Positions 23,338 through 34,669 of a stretch of DNA of 64,000 bases are shown piece after piece. Below the pieces are notes generated by a model that ran no database searches, had not been told where the DNA came from, and was given only the letters and a program-made list of their open reading frames with translations. Origin of the DNA: Picochlorum sp. 'celeri' (Eukaryota > Chlorophyta > Trebouxiophyceae); contig JAACMV010000011.1 of NCBI GenBank assembly GCA_010909725.1, positions 744,001 through 808,000 of the forward strand. Reading direction: 5' to 3'. The translations under genes and the position numbers were made by a program. The first letter of the stretch is position 1. The number at the start of each line of letters is the position of its first letter.

Positions 23338-26300
23338 TTAATGGCGTCTTTTCTTCCTGCTACGATCTTCCTCGTCCGAGTTATAACCTCTCTCGCGATC
23401 TTCCTTACGAGCTTGCATCTCTAATTCGTCCCAATCCAGACCCTCTTCTTCTTCGTCTTCAGGCTCAAAGTCGTCCTCATCAGACTCTACGACGGACTCA
23501 TCATCACTACTCTCAATGTCTTCGCTTTCTTCGGCGGCATCATCGCTGTAGGTGAGAAAAGAGTTGGTCAGCAATATCCGTGTAAATTTGATATCAATTG
23601 ACATACCTTGGTTCAAATTCGGATTCCTCCTCCATTTCTTCCTCGGAGTCACTCTGGTCTGCATCAAGGAAATTCCACCCTCCTGATTCCACGAAACCTT
23701 CGGGGTCCTGCATTGAACAATGGAGACAGTCATTCCTTGGCTGAATGCAGCCCATATGGATAATTTTGTCAATACTCACCTCTTTGATGGATTTGAGAAT
23801 ATTCTTCCAGTTGAGATTCACTTTTGATTCATAATATTTCATTTCAATTGATGTCAACCAGTCCTGCAGACGATGGCAAGTGTCATAAGGCAGCCCTTTA
23901 ATTGAATCAGAGCTGATACGTGGTGCATAGCAATGTCAATTTCAATCATACCTTGATTGTCTCAAGTGAGTGCGAGGGAATCGTGTCAATGCGAGAGACC
24001 TCCCGGTTGATGTCTTTCCAAATGAAGATCATGTCAAAATTTCTCAGATTGAAGCCTACTCTTTCCAAATTGACGAGATTCACCTCTGACAATGGAATCA
24101 CTGTAAATGGCATTTCAGTTAGCTCGATCAGGCAATTGACAGTAGGCATAATGAATGCTGTTGACCTGGCTGGAACACCATGAAAACCAAGTTCACGGAA
24201 TGGGATTTCGAACTCTAAATTCAAGTCCCCATAATCCCTTTCCCAGATATCCTGCTGTACTCGCTTGATAAACTGGCTGAATTCTTTGTTGATCTGATTC
24301 CGCCGTTCTCTTTCTCGTTGCTCTTCTTCAATCTCATCAGGATCATACATTGACCTCCTTCCTGCATCTAGTGTCTGTATAGTATCCATGACCTGAGAAT
24401 AGAATTGGACATCCAAAGTTTTCTTCTTGCCAATCATGATTGGATTGATCAAGTGGAAGTGCACAAGGGTGATCATGTCGTTTTCTGCAGGTTGGAAAAA
24501 TGCATGCTTTATATTTCTGTACATCACATCCAACTCCTCTCCTTTTGGTGTCTGATATCTGAAACCATTCACATGCGCTGTAAGGTTTCCAGGCATCTTT
24601 CTTCCTTTCCCAGCAAAGGCAGGTCGCATCCACACTTCTTTGAGCACATGGACACGGTTCTTTGCTAGAATGAGCTTCTCCTGCTTCACCAGTGTGGCTC
24701 TCTCTGCCTTTTCTTTGTCTCTTTGAAGGATTAAGCTTCTCAGGGTCTTGATATCGCGAACAATTGAAGTAGCGTGCGATGCATTAGCTGTTCTAAAAGA
24801 CATTTCTTTGACACATGCCATGTTAGGATATAGACTTCCAGGTTCCCACGAGGATCCAAAGTTGAAATTGATCCTGATGAAATAATGCTCATTCTCTTGC
24901 GTGGCAGAGGCATTTTTAATTGTCAAGATGTGGAACGGAACCATTATTCCATATATAGGAAGGAGGACTGTTTCGCTCCTATTATCCACCTGGATGGCAA
25001 AGTGGTGCACCCGTTTCACGTCTGAGATATTCTTGTATGACACAATTTCAGAGATTTTCCTTGAAGTACCACCACCTGCTGTATTTTGGTTATTAGACTT
25101 GTCAAGAATGCTGAGAGTAGCCTGATTTACTTTTTCGAGCAACTCCTCCTGATTCTCTTTTTGTCTCCTTCTTTCCTCCTCCCTGGCCTTGAAGTCGATT
25201 TGCTCAGTTCTTGCCGATTTACGGATGCCAACTTGTGGCTCTGGCTGCACTTCATCATCTCCACTAGATTCTTCTCCCTCTTCATCTTTCAGATAATATG
25301 CAATCTCTCTCCAATCTTTCGGAACACCAACTGTCAGAACTTCTGAGGGTTTTCCAGCAGGAGGGACAATTACCGTGTCTGAAATAAAGATTGCATAAGA
25401 CTTGCCCGATTCATCATCAGCTGTTTCATCTGTCAATTTATTCAGAGACAGAGCGACGTTGAACGTCATGCCAGCCTTCAAAATGTTGTCATTTGACGAT
25501 GAAAGGACCTGTGTATTATCCCTGATCTCAAGGCCAATTGCTGTTCCCACATTCTTCCCCAGCTTGGAAGCAAGATTCTCATCCTTTTGTTTCAGTACAT
25601 TGAGAGCTGCATTGTAGGCATTAGATGCTTTGGATCCTTCAACAAGTGATTTGACTGCAGCGTCATGAGCCTCGAAAGCAATAGCATATTTTGATTCCTT
25701 CTCCTTGGTAGGATTAACGAAGTACGTGCGCCCAATATTCGAGCAGTATGATGCATATCTTGTTCCAGTCTGACAAACAATCACACCATAGTCCATTGGT
25801 TTCCCAGAGCTGATAGACGAAACTTTCAGTGTATATTCACCCCCTGATTCAAATATGGGTGAATAAGCAATATCTACCGCATCCTTTTTTAGCTTCACGT
25901 CGATTTTGCTTGGTTCCAAAATGACTGCTTCCAAACGATCGGCCAGTTGTGCATGAGTAACCTTCTTCTCCTGATCTATCGTGTTCTCGATTTCAGTGAC
26001 CGCCTTCTTGTTCATTGCATTTGTCAGCAATAGAGCCGCTTTTTTCATATTAATAATCTCATCGCTGTCTTTGGGCAGCAAGATCTCACCCAGATTTTGT
26101 CCAATATCAACTGTCTTGAGCTGTGCATCTTCCATCAATCCAGCCCAAGTCTCTGCGAATCTTCCGGTGGGATTTTCCTTCAGTACTCTTCCAACGATAG
26201 GATCATCAGCAGATTTCTTGATAACGCGAAGGAGTTCCTCCATTTGAGGGACACCCCCTTCAGCCTTGGATTTCAAATGCATCTCCAAGGCAAGGTTTCT

Positions 26301-26769
26301 TTCAGCGCAAGTCTCCTTCAACTGTTCAAGGATGGAAAGCTTCTTCTGCCCAGCCAAAGCATGAATTGCTGACCTTGTGAAAACAAGAATAGTGTCTGGA
26401 CATCAGCAGTCATACGTGTTATTTCACCCAGACAATGATAAAAACGCCACAACAAGAGTCCGCAACCGACGCACCTGTGAACTCGTATCCAAGCATCCAT
26501 AAGAACAAACTACTAGTTTTCCAGTATCTAATATCATCTGCGGCTTCTCCGGTGGGAATAACAATGGCAGAAACTCCTTTCCAGTGTTCCGAGTCCTGAA
26601 GTTGAACAGCAGGTTGATCCGTTATTGGTGTTCCCAATTGTTCATTCTATAACGCACAGTATTTAACATATCTTACCTTCCATGATGAATATAAAGCATC
26701 TAGTTTTGCCCCGAAGCGCTTTGTATCGAGTTCGACTGCTTTCTTCGTCGCTGTCTTTTCGTCTGCCAT
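23338..26769 (-). CDS. SPT16: FACT complex subunit SPT16
   Basis: Histone chaperone subunit moving H2A-H2B during transcription and replication. Exons 26769-26677, 26595-26475, 26395-23952, 23863-23780, 23707-23607 and 23545-23338 give 1016 aa. The N-terminal aminopeptidase-like (M24, catalytically dead) domain includes SIGRTYFVNPTKEKE-type and TAIGLEIRDNTQVLSS segments. The dimerisation and middle PH-like domains follow (NFGSSWEPGSLYPNM, FRTANASHATSIVRDIKTL, NRVHVLKEVWMRPA, IKHAFFQPAENDMITLVHFH). The tail is strongly acidic and ends in a basic KKRRH patch. For exon 2 an acceptor at 26595 was chosen: it gives an 81-nt intron and restores the family SSWK-to-W spacing. The stop is 18 nt from the convergent pTAC3-like stop. 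Confidence 0.95.
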
Positions 26770-27094
26770 CCTGGGGGGTCTGCTCCTCTCTGTGACAAAC
26801 AAGTAGATCCTAGGATCGCAATAGATCAAATAAATTATGATTTAATACGATTATGGCACGCAGCCGGTACTATGATACCGGAACAACCACATCAGGAATT
26901 TTCAAAATTCAAATCAGGTGGACATGGTTGGCTGGCATCGGGTCGGATGGGCACTCACTCTGATCGGACATGTCTCTGTCCAAAGACAGAGGTCCTCGTT
27001 TTGTTCAGATGTCCACAATATCCATCAATTACATTGGCTTTATCTATTGTTTCAATGACAAATCATACCGCGACTATACTGCTTTTTACGGTGC
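26770..27094. other. Intergenic, AP1M 3' end and SPT16 promoter
   Basis: A 325-bp stretch with no gene seen. It holds TTACA (TGTAA on the minus strand, 27029-27033) 62 nt past the AP1M stop, a GGTTGGCTGGC element at 26926-26936 and a TCTGTC-CAAA-GACAGA hairpin near 26975. Confidence 0.4.
27029..27033 (-). terminator. TGTAA signal of AP1M
   Basis: TGTAA on the minus strand 62 nt past the AP1M stop. Confidence 0.3.
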
Positions 27095-28732
27095 CTACAT
27101 CATCCGTAACTCGTAATCACCAGCAGAGGTTATATAGCGTACCCAAGGAAGAGCTTGGTAACCTGATCTTTCCACCACTTTCAGATATCTCACCTGTACG
27201 ACATTGCCCAAATTCCATTAGTTCTAGCAAACACAGACAGGAATAAGGTCGACTCATACCTGAATACCAGAGACAGTGAAATATGGTAGTTCAAATTTCA
27301 CTTTGATCGGTGGCATCCTACCAGAAGAAACTTCTTCAGCCTCCACAGAGGGCAGGCCAAATTTACACCGTAACGTGAAGTCTCTACCTCCAGGGAAATT
27401 TTTTATCTTCCATATCAAAGCATCATGCTCAGGTGCATAAACAGCATTACCCTGTCAAACATACAGTATTTCCAATTTAGGCTCTCAGCCTGCAGGGTGT
27501 CTACGACATACAGCACATAACAGAAGGTACACGTACCTGTGATGTTTTAAAAATAGGAGAAATTGCATCAGGTGGAAGTGGAAGCATGATCTCTACTGAG
27601 GTTGCAGTACTTCTGTCCTTGAATTGAGATCTAGCCTTCACAAAATATTCCGTGCGACTTCTACTATGCTTTTCAACCTGACACTCTACCCAAATCAAGG
27701 GCTTCACTTGCTGGCTTAGTCGGTAGGTCCTGCAGAGTTACAAAGTCACGTCAGTTGAGCGAATACAATACTTCAACTTTTTCTACAATTATGTGGACGA
27801 AGGGACTCACATCAAGTCAAAGGATCCGTCTGGTGGTATGAAAGATATTGTCCGGTCGCGTTCAAAACTTGCCAGGCGCACACACTGATGAAATTTAATG
27901 TCCTCCAAATCTACAGCTTTCTGCCTGCCAGCTCTGCCCTGTGCATCAAAAAGTACTTTATCATTCAAACCTAATTTGCACTCTGGCATCCCACTCAGAT
28001 ATGCTCTCATCTTCAATGCTCCTGCAATTTCACTACTGACAACGGTTCCATTAGAATTGACAAGCAGATTTACAGATTCTACTACATCAAGGAAGACTTC
28101 ATTCTTCTTGTAATGTATTCCTTCGTTCCTCCACGACACTGCATTGGTCACCGCCATCGGAGGCCTTGCCTGAACAGCCATCTTATAAGCATTGACCTTG
28201 ATATACTCACTCAGGACAACTGCTTCTGTAAACTGAGGATACCCAAAGTCCATGACTTCATCCAAAAGTTCGTACGCTATCACAAAGTTGTCCCTCAGCG
28301 ACTCTTCCTCCAACTACAGCACATTATAGAGTGATAACACCGAGATACTAGGGAACTTACAATGGTGATTGCTCCGTACCTCACGAAAATAGTGCTTGAA
28401 AATGTCGACAATTTTATGCAGAAACGCTAATACTGCCGCAGCATTTGAGTTTGTCCTTGATAACGCAAGAAGATATATATTTGAGTACTGAATATATGTA
28501 AAGGTGACATTTTCATCTAAAATGACGGGACTAGCTCTGTTAGTATCCTCGAGTTCGTTAAGCCTTGCTATGAAGTTCTCAGAAACTTTCAATGGTATAT
28601 CACCCCTGCAGTATATTACATCAGTGACGTGTTCTTCACAATCCCACGATTTCTGACTCACCTGTAGTCTCTGCAAAGAACCGGCTTGCCTTTGCTGTCT
28701 AAAAACAGTATAGCAGAAACCGCCTGGGCCAT
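27095..28732 (-). CDS. AP1M: AP-1 adaptor complex subunit mu
   Basis: Medium chain of the clathrin adaptor AP-1, sorting cargo at the trans-Golgi/endosome. Exons 28732-28662, 28605-28380, 28313-27811, 27729-27537, 27451-27260 and 27193-27095 give 427 aa, the usual length. The N-terminal longin-like domain begins MAQAVSAILFLDSKGKPVLC and continues FVIAYELLDEVMDFGYPQFT. The mu homology domain includes NEVFLDVVESVNLLVNSNG, YLSGMPECKLGLNDKVLF, EDIKFHQCVRLASFERDR, TISFIPPDGSFDLMTYRLS and the terminal SGYQALPWVRYITSAGDYE. The QYSNIYL and KKNEVFLDV wording is AP-1 rather than AP-2, -3 or -4. Confidence 0.95.
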
Positions 28733-28870
28733 GTTACCACCACACTGTTATTGATTTCTGTGCGAGTGTTGAATCAACAGAAATAATAAATATCAGAAAA
28801 TCACTTAGTTGGTGCCTTCGAAGGCGTCGCTGAAAGGCCTTCCACAACTGCGGGCTCGTCATTATGGAAG

Positions 28871-28888
28871 CGCCCTCGATCGAGGGCG
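28871..28888. repeat. 18-bp perfect palindrome CGCCCTCGATCGAGGGCG
   Basis: A perfect GC-rich palindrome in the 263-bp divergent interval between AP1M (start 28732, minus) and the unknown gene starting at 28996 (plus). Symmetry suggests a dimeric transcription-factor site; this is inference. Confidence 0.7.
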
Positions 28889-28995
28889 ACAGCTGTCCTT
28901 CCACTACTTCGATGGCAATGAGGAGGGCTCGTGGTGATTATATACGACAGATCTGGCAGAACTAGTGAGATTATAGTGCAATATATGTTGTAATA

Positions 28996-29791
28996 ATGAG
29001 CAGCTGGATCAAATATTCTGGCATAGGACACTGTCCTACCAGAACGTCCCGGTCCTTGGGAGCCTCAAAGTGCCAAGCACTTGGGACAGCCCAGTCACAT
29101 TTCGGCAGCCAGTGGTTGAAAAAGACACTATCAGGTGCGTAGTTGAATACTTGCTTATCAGGTGGAAGCGTCTTGAGGCGGAAGATTGAGTACCTGCTCG
29201 CTGCTGTTGCTTACAGACTTTGAGACCAACTCAGTAGACATTTCCCTCCCTGACGTGTCTGGCCTGCATATGAAGGATGTCCTTGTTTCTATACATGAAG
29301 AGATGCAAAAGGTGAAGTCAGGGTTGCCAGAGGTCCATCTTGACGTACCTAGGTGGAATCTAGATGGAGCACTTCAAGGTAGAGTATATATGTATGACCC
29401 TATTTTGTTGTTACCCATCAGAAGTGCATTGTCAAGAGGTGCTTCGTGGAGCATGCCTTTCCTTGGATTTAACTTTTTGGCTTGTGTGATGATATACAGG
29501 AGTTGACGATTTAACGAAGAGGATGAATGCCGATGTGTCAATCGATGCTTCTGCATTTTCATCTCTCTTGTACTCATTACAATCTCAGGAAACTTTGGAT
29601 CCACATTGGGGGTCAACGCTGTTAAAAAGTGCATTGATTCCATTCTACAACGAAATTGTGGTCTTTATATCGGGATTTTTCAAAGTATTATTGCCATAGG
29701 AGTATTTAAATCATTTCATGTCTTTGAGTCATCATGCCAAGGATCTTTTCCCCAGAGAATTGCCCCCACAATCAATGCAATTATTATTTGA
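28996..29791 (+). CDS. Unknown protein with possible transit peptide
   Basis: I do not recognise the family. Exons 28996-29134, 29217-29378 and 29500-29684 join in frame. A further exon, 29756-29791, is suggested by a GTATT donor at 29685 and a CTTTTCCCCAG acceptor, giving 173 aa. Without that splice the frame ends at 29699 (166 aa). The first ~50 residues are Ser/Thr/Lys/Arg-rich with few acids, like an organelle presequence. Then come ETNSVDISLPDVSGLHMKDV, DVPRWNLDGAL and a hydrophobic segment near the C-terminus (IPFYNEIVVFISGFFK). The first two introns (82 and 121 nt) are well supported; the 3' end is not. Confidence 0.5.
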
Positions 29792-30370
29792 ATACAGCGT
29801 GAGACGAGTTCAAGACACGATAAAATGGATCGGTTGCGAGCTACTTATACATCCCCCACTCCAGTGCATTTAGAGCACTGACAAAGATTCATGGCTCGAA
29901 GAAATCAAGACTTGGCTTTAGGATTCGACCCTGTCAACCATAGAACTACTCTTAGATGTCGATGCTGTATATGATAACAGTACCCAATCATATACGGATC
30001 AATGTATCGACTATATATTGCTAAATATATGGATGTATGGTAAATCATGATGCATGCTGCTTGGATGAGCTAAACTGTAAGCCTGTGGCCGATTCGTGGA
30101 TCCAACTTACTCGCAAGATCTACAATTTCCCAGGAGAAAAAATATAATTGCTGGCTTGCTCAGCTACATCCACGGAGGAAAATAGTATTGAGAACGAGGA
30201 CAGTTGGACATCTACTTCCAACGGCAATATTGTTTGTTTGATCAAAGGAACATCTCTTTGATACCAGGATTGGATTATACAATTTAATATATATATCTGT
30301 GAATGTACCTAATTGATTTACCTGTCATTTGACGCGTTTGTTCGGTACTCACGGCTGTTGGGGTAGTTCA
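29792..30370. other. 579-bp intergenic stretch
   Basis: The longest interval with no assigned gene. The plus-strand frame of the upstream gene stays unusually open (only TAG stops until 30048), so extra 3' exons are possible but could not be joined convincingly. No tRNA or transposon was seen. Confidence 0.4.
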
Positions 30371-30885
30371 ATGTCAGGTGGTCATTCATCGTCGCGAGGG
30401 TATGCCAGCAGGTGTGCATCTTGCAAAATATGTATCATATATCTGAATCCTGCTTTGCTGAAACACTGCCTCGCCCCGTACATGTCTGACAAGCAGGTGT
30501 CCTTTGCAGGTCTGGTCTGAGTTCTAGGCAGTCTTTGTTCGGCAATTCGTCACAGAGCCATGAACAGCTGGAAATTAACATGGAAGCTGGAACATATGAT
30601 ATCGATGAGGACATTGCTGACTTACATTCCTCTGTGAAGGGATTGAAGCATGTTTCCAGAGCTATCCAAGAGGAAACAAGTTTGACTCAACAAATTGTGG
30701 AGACTCTGGAGAATTCACTCGACATGGCAAAGATGACACTAAAGCAGACAATGAAACGACTAGATAGGGTGTCGAAAAAGTCAAGATCCAACCACGTTCT
30801 GTATGTTCTTCTGTTTGGCCTTGCACTCTTCTTCTGTGCATATTTTTGGATAAAGGTCAGAAATTTTCTACGTTGGATATTTTAG
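30371..30885 (+). CDS. BET1: Bet1-like Qc-SNARE, tail-anchored
   Basis: SNARE for ER-Golgi vesicle fusion. Exons 30371-30411 and 30510-30885 give 138 aa. A Ser/Arg/Gly-rich N-terminus is followed by a SNARE helix with regular hydrophobic heptads (DIADLHSSVKGLKHVSRAIQ, then QQIVETLENSLDMAKMTLKQ) and a C-terminal membrane anchor, HVLYVLLFGLALFFCAYFW, with a short basic tail. The central zero-layer residue is in the EETSLTQQIVETL region (Gln), consistent with a Q-SNARE. SFT1 is the alternative. TGTAA is at 30928, 43 nt after the stop. Confidence 0.85.
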
Positions 30886-30927
30886 ATTCGAATGCCTTGC
30901 TATTTATTTATTCATGGTGGACAAAGT

Positions 30928-30932
30928 TGTAA
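30928..30932 (+). terminator. TGTAA signal of BET1
   Basis: TGTAA 43 nt past the BET1 stop, in the 86-nt gap to the convergent UBL5 stop. Confidence 0.4.
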
Positions 30933-30971
30933 TCAAAGGGGGTTTCAGGAAGAAATACTGATGAAAATATG

Positions 30972-31333
30972 TCAATTGTAGTACAATTCCAAGCCCATGC
31001 CATCATGGATCTCATAGTCAGCAAGAGTGATGTGGTCCTTGAAGACAGTGTACCACTTTTGAATTCTGATCTTCTCCGGCCGCGTACCTACACCATATAT
31101 TCCGTCCCTGTAAGCATAGGAAAAGGAGGGACACTCGAAAACGTAACGCAATGCCATACCTGTCTGTGCTGCTACTAACTTCTTTAGGTCACCTATGGTA
31201 TCGTCTTCATTGCACTTCACTCGTATCTGTATGTTAAAAGCATTAATTCAGCTATTTCAATGATTTGAGATGCATGCAAGCTGAGGAAGCGAACCTTTTT
31301 TCCTAACCGATCGTTTAAAACGACTTCAATCAT
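30972..31333 (-). CDS. UBL5: Ubiquitin-like protein 5 (UBL5 / Hub1)
   Basis: Non-conjugated ubiquitin-like modifier of splicing that binds Snu66/Prp38. Exons 31333-31295, 31226-31160 and 31087-30972 give exactly 73 aa, the invariant family length. Sequence follows the family closely: [53 protein letters not shown] and GLELYYN. The C-terminus is YY-Asn with no diglycine, as expected for Hub1. Introns are 68 and 72 nt. Confidence 0.97.
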
Positions 31334-31760
31334 GGGTACAAAGCACGTCTATCCTGTGCTCTGGTGCAAGGGTGTGAATAAATATTACGTTTGAATACTA
31401 TATTACTATTTAATTGCCTATGCAATCAGACAAGCCTTTCTACGCCAGATCCACCATCATGGCATGGCCATGTATACATACAAGCCACATGGCTGCAGGT
31501 CCAAATAGTTGGCAGGTGGCCATCCCATGTTGTTGGTTACGCGTATATCGCGGGCAGCTGATCATTCTTGCGTCTCCAGCAAGATCTCGGGGATTCTCTC
31601 CTCGAGGGACTATTGGATTGGATCACGGCTGGTTGGCGAACGATCGTCCAGAAGGCCCACAATAGTGTACATCGTACTGTGTGTCATGTGGGTTAATAAG
31701 CGAAAGTTCTCTCTTACCTGACATCAAATTTATTTTGAAAGATATAATCTTTTGTAGATA
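31334..31760. other. Divergent intergenic region UBL5 / membrane protein
   Basis: A 427-bp interval with no gene seen. It contains AGTTGGCAGGTGGCCATCC near 31508 and GGCTGGTTGGCGAACGATCG near 31627, similar to elements upstream of other genes in the window. Confidence 0.4.
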
Positions 31761-33037
31761 ATGGGAGAACTTTGGCAATACATCACCCCTGATACCAAAG
31801 GGAAAGGAAGGCCGAAAGAAAAGGACTCAACGGCCATACGAGCAAAGTGGTGCGTTTTCTCATTGAATACAAAGGGTCGCCATGTCTACTAAAACCTTTT
31901 CTTTCTTTTTAGGTTTCACGAGAATCAAAATAACAATCGAAACAAAGCTGCGGACGCATCCAAGTCTAGTAAATGGTATGCTTGTTGGGAAACAGTTGCC
32001 CGAGTCAGAATCGGGAGGTCTTCGTTGAGACCCGAAGAGGTCATCTATACAGCGTCTAATTGACTTTTACAATGACTTTTAATGTGTGCAGGACATTGAA
32101 ATCGGCGATTCTACTGGCACCGTGGAGTTCAATACTGTCCTGGGCCTTCCAGATAACAGGAATAATCTTGTACGTGATGAATGCTGACAAAGCATCGCGC
32201 AGAACGAAAGATATACTGACTATCACAAACAGTAATGAGAATGGATACACTAGGCATTTAAACACCATGCTAAACTCTTATATTATTTCGAACATCTTGC
32301 TTGTGGTCTGCATCCTTGTGGGTGCCATTGCATCCTGGATTCACATTAAGCATGTTCTGCGAGGATCTCTTTGGGGTCCATTTCGACGTTTTACTTTGGT
32401 GTCTATACTGTCTGTCGGAGTATTGTACTTGACAGCATGTTTAGTTTGGTTCTTGATCTTGATGAACTATTTGACAAGCTGGGCTATGGCCCTCTGGAAT
32501 TTGGAGGATGCTAGTTTCGCAACTGCTTCGGTTCTACAGAGCAAAGATGTTGATAGTTCGGATGTCTGTCTCCCTGGTATGACGTTTGATATTTGTGATG
32601 GTTTTGCAGATATTTGCTGATCTACCTGTTGCAATGTGCAGCTTGCCTGGACCTGCAGAGATTTCCCTTTCTTGCATCAGCAAGTTGTACCTGTAGTCCA
32701 AAGGACGTAGAGACCATAGGATCAATGGCTTCAGATACAAAAGGAAAGGTAATTTGGCTCCTTGTTGGAGTGACTTGTGCTATGACCGGAATTCTGCTGT
32801 CCATCATAAATGTGGCAGCAGATATGGGAGGCGTTAACGTACCAATGTCTCAGCAAATAGTGACATGCGACTGCAAGTAAGTTATGTATGCTTCGTTAAA
32901 CTAAATCTTTTTTGTTTAGCTGATAGTGCTGTGCTTGATGCAGAACTGCTGAAGATGTGGAGGAAGGGGAGTCCTTTCAGCCTTCATACATGCCATCTAT
33001 CACCCCAAGAAAGAAAGCATCTAAAATCTCTGTATAG
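31761..33037 (+). CDS. Unknown four-helix membrane protein
   Basis: I do not recognise the family. Exons 31761-31849, 31913-31975, 32092-32576, 32642-32876 and 32944-33037 give 321 aa. A basic, hydrophilic N-terminus (~50 residues) precedes four predicted membrane helices: LLAPWSSILSWAFQITGIIL, SYIISNILLVVCILVGAIAS, a long third segment around SVGVLYLTACLVWFLILMNY, and VIWLLVGVTCAMTGILLSII. Between helices 3 and 4 is a cysteine-rich loop (CLPACLDL, SCTCSPKD). The C-terminus is short, acidic then basic. Topology resembles a tetraspan protein, but the tetraspanin CCG motif is absent. All four introns close in frame. Confidence 0.78.
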
Positions 33038-33070
33038 GTAGAAAAATCGATTCAGGGTAACCTTCAAGTT

Positions 33071-33075
33071 TTACA
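33071..33075 (-). terminator. TGTAA polyadenylation signal of PDHB
   Basis: TGTAA on the minus strand, about 15 nt past the PDHB stop, inside the 52-nt gap to the convergent membrane-protein gene. Confidence 0.4.
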
Positions 33076-33089
33076 AATGGACAAAACTT

Positions 33090-34353
33090 TTATTTTCCAA
33101 CCAAAGCCCTGGTGCTTTCAATGATGTCATCCACAGTTGGGAGAGCTGCTGCTTCCAAATCAACAGAATAAGGCATGGGCACTTCTACGCCAGTAATTCT
33201 TTCCGGGGGCGCATCCAAGTCATCAAAGCATTCTTCTGTAGCAATACTAATAATCTCGGACCCAATACCACTCTGTGGCCAACCTTCTTCGACTGACAAC
33301 ACGCGATGAGTCTTCCTGACGGATGCTGCAATGCTCTCTCTATCTATTGGCTTCAGAGACCGCAAGTTCAACACCTCACAGGAAATACCCTCTTTTTCCA
33401 AAGCCTCTGATGCTTTCAGACAGAATCCAACCATCTTTCCAAACGAGACCAGCGTAATGTCGGATCCTTCTCTCATAACCTTGGCCTTTCCAATTGGCAG
33501 CACATAGTCTTTTGATATGATTTCGTCTGTGACTGGAAAAGATTCTCCATACAGAATCTCATTTTCTAATACGACCACTGGATCTGGATCCCGGATGGCT
33601 GCCTTCATAAGGCCTCGTGCGTCGTCACTGTCGTAAGGAGCAACCACTTTCAGGCCTGGAACTGAACTGTACCATGCAGCAAAGCACTGCGAGTGCTGAG
33701 CTCCGACTCCAGCTGCAGCACCATTTGGACCTCTAAAAACGATAGGACATCCAATTGCTCCAGCAGACATGTAGTAACTTTTCGCTGCAGAATTGATGAT
33801 CTGATCAATTGCTTGCATAGAGAAATTGAAGGTCATGAATTCCAAAACAGGCTTCAAACCCTGCATAGCAGCTCCACAGGCAATACCTGTGAACCCTATC
33901 TCTGTGATAGGAGTATCTTTGACTCTCTTTGGTCCATATTTCTGCAGTAATCCCCTTGTAATCTTGTATGCCCCTTGGTATTCTGCAACCTCTTCTCCCA
34001 TGACAAAGACCTTGTCATCTCTCTCCATTTCCTCATCTATTGCCGAGTTCAGCGCATCTCTTACTGTCATCTACATCAGATAAGACATAGAAAAGATCAT
34101 TAAGCAAACACTTGAACATATATATCCCACTGTTACAGGGGAACCTGTCGACGTCAGGCAGGGCAAGATGCATTTACACGTACCTGACCCGAGGCGAAAG
34201 TCCTGACAAATTCTCTCTGCAATGTCGATTCCTGAAAATAAAATACATTATTAATAACTATATCAGGGAGATCGAACTAATCGTGGTGCTCACAGCCAAA
34301 CATACCTTGCCGCACCGCAGTGCTAAGGCTCCAAAACGCGATAGACCCCACAT
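33090..34353 (-). CDS. PDHB: Pyruvate dehydrogenase E1 component subunit beta, mitochondrial
   Basis: Beta subunit of the thiamine-diphosphate E1 that decarboxylates pyruvate. Exons 34353-34306, 34231-34184 and 34070-33090 give 358 aa. The first two tiny exons encode a presequence ([15 protein letters not shown], then [10 protein letters not shown]) that is Arg-rich and amphipathic. The mature part begins [20 protein letters not shown] and has [57 protein letters not shown] and the C-terminal [12 protein letters not shown]. The [17 protein letters not shown] wording is the mitochondrial, not plastid, E1-beta type. Confidence 0.95.
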
Positions 34354-34669
34354 CCTATCCGAGACAGATTGTCACTTCAACCCCACCAAACAGGTATTAG
34401 GTTTTCCTGTAGATTAAGTGTCATAATCATTCCGTGGTAACCCGAGGGATGGGCGATTGCCCGACAGGATGCCCATCTAGTGACCTCCGCTGTGTTTTCC
34501 CATTGAATGGTTGCGAGACGGGAGACCTCGTATGGCATGAGCGAGAAATATACCTTCCCATCAAAGGTGGCATTTAGTGGGAGTATTGCTGCTGATCCTG
34601 TCGACGTGAACCCGTGCAACAAAGCAGAGTACAAATGTATGTGAGACGAGAAAAAAAAATTCAGAGAAA
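34354..34669. other. Divergent intergenic region PDHB / HIRIP3-like
   Basis: A 316-bp shared upstream interval. An 85-codon minus-strand open frame crosses it, but it starts at a TTG and has no recognisable product, so I treat the interval as non-coding promoter. Confidence 0.45.

Noticed and set aside
26647..26676. A 30-nt intron in SPT16 (GTAAG...TATAG)
   Set aside because: A downstream acceptor (CTTCAG before 26595) gives an in-frame 81-nt intron with a pyrimidine tract, fits the size distribution and restores family spacing, so the tiny intron is unnecessary.
28801..29031. 76-codon minus-strand ORF overlapping the unknown gene start
   Set aside because: Antisense to a better-supported spliced exon and across the palindrome; no protein-like motif.
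34377..34634. 85-codon minus-strand ORF between PDHB and the HIRIP3-like gene
   Set aside because: It begins at TTG, has no recognisable product and fills a divergent promoter; likely chance.
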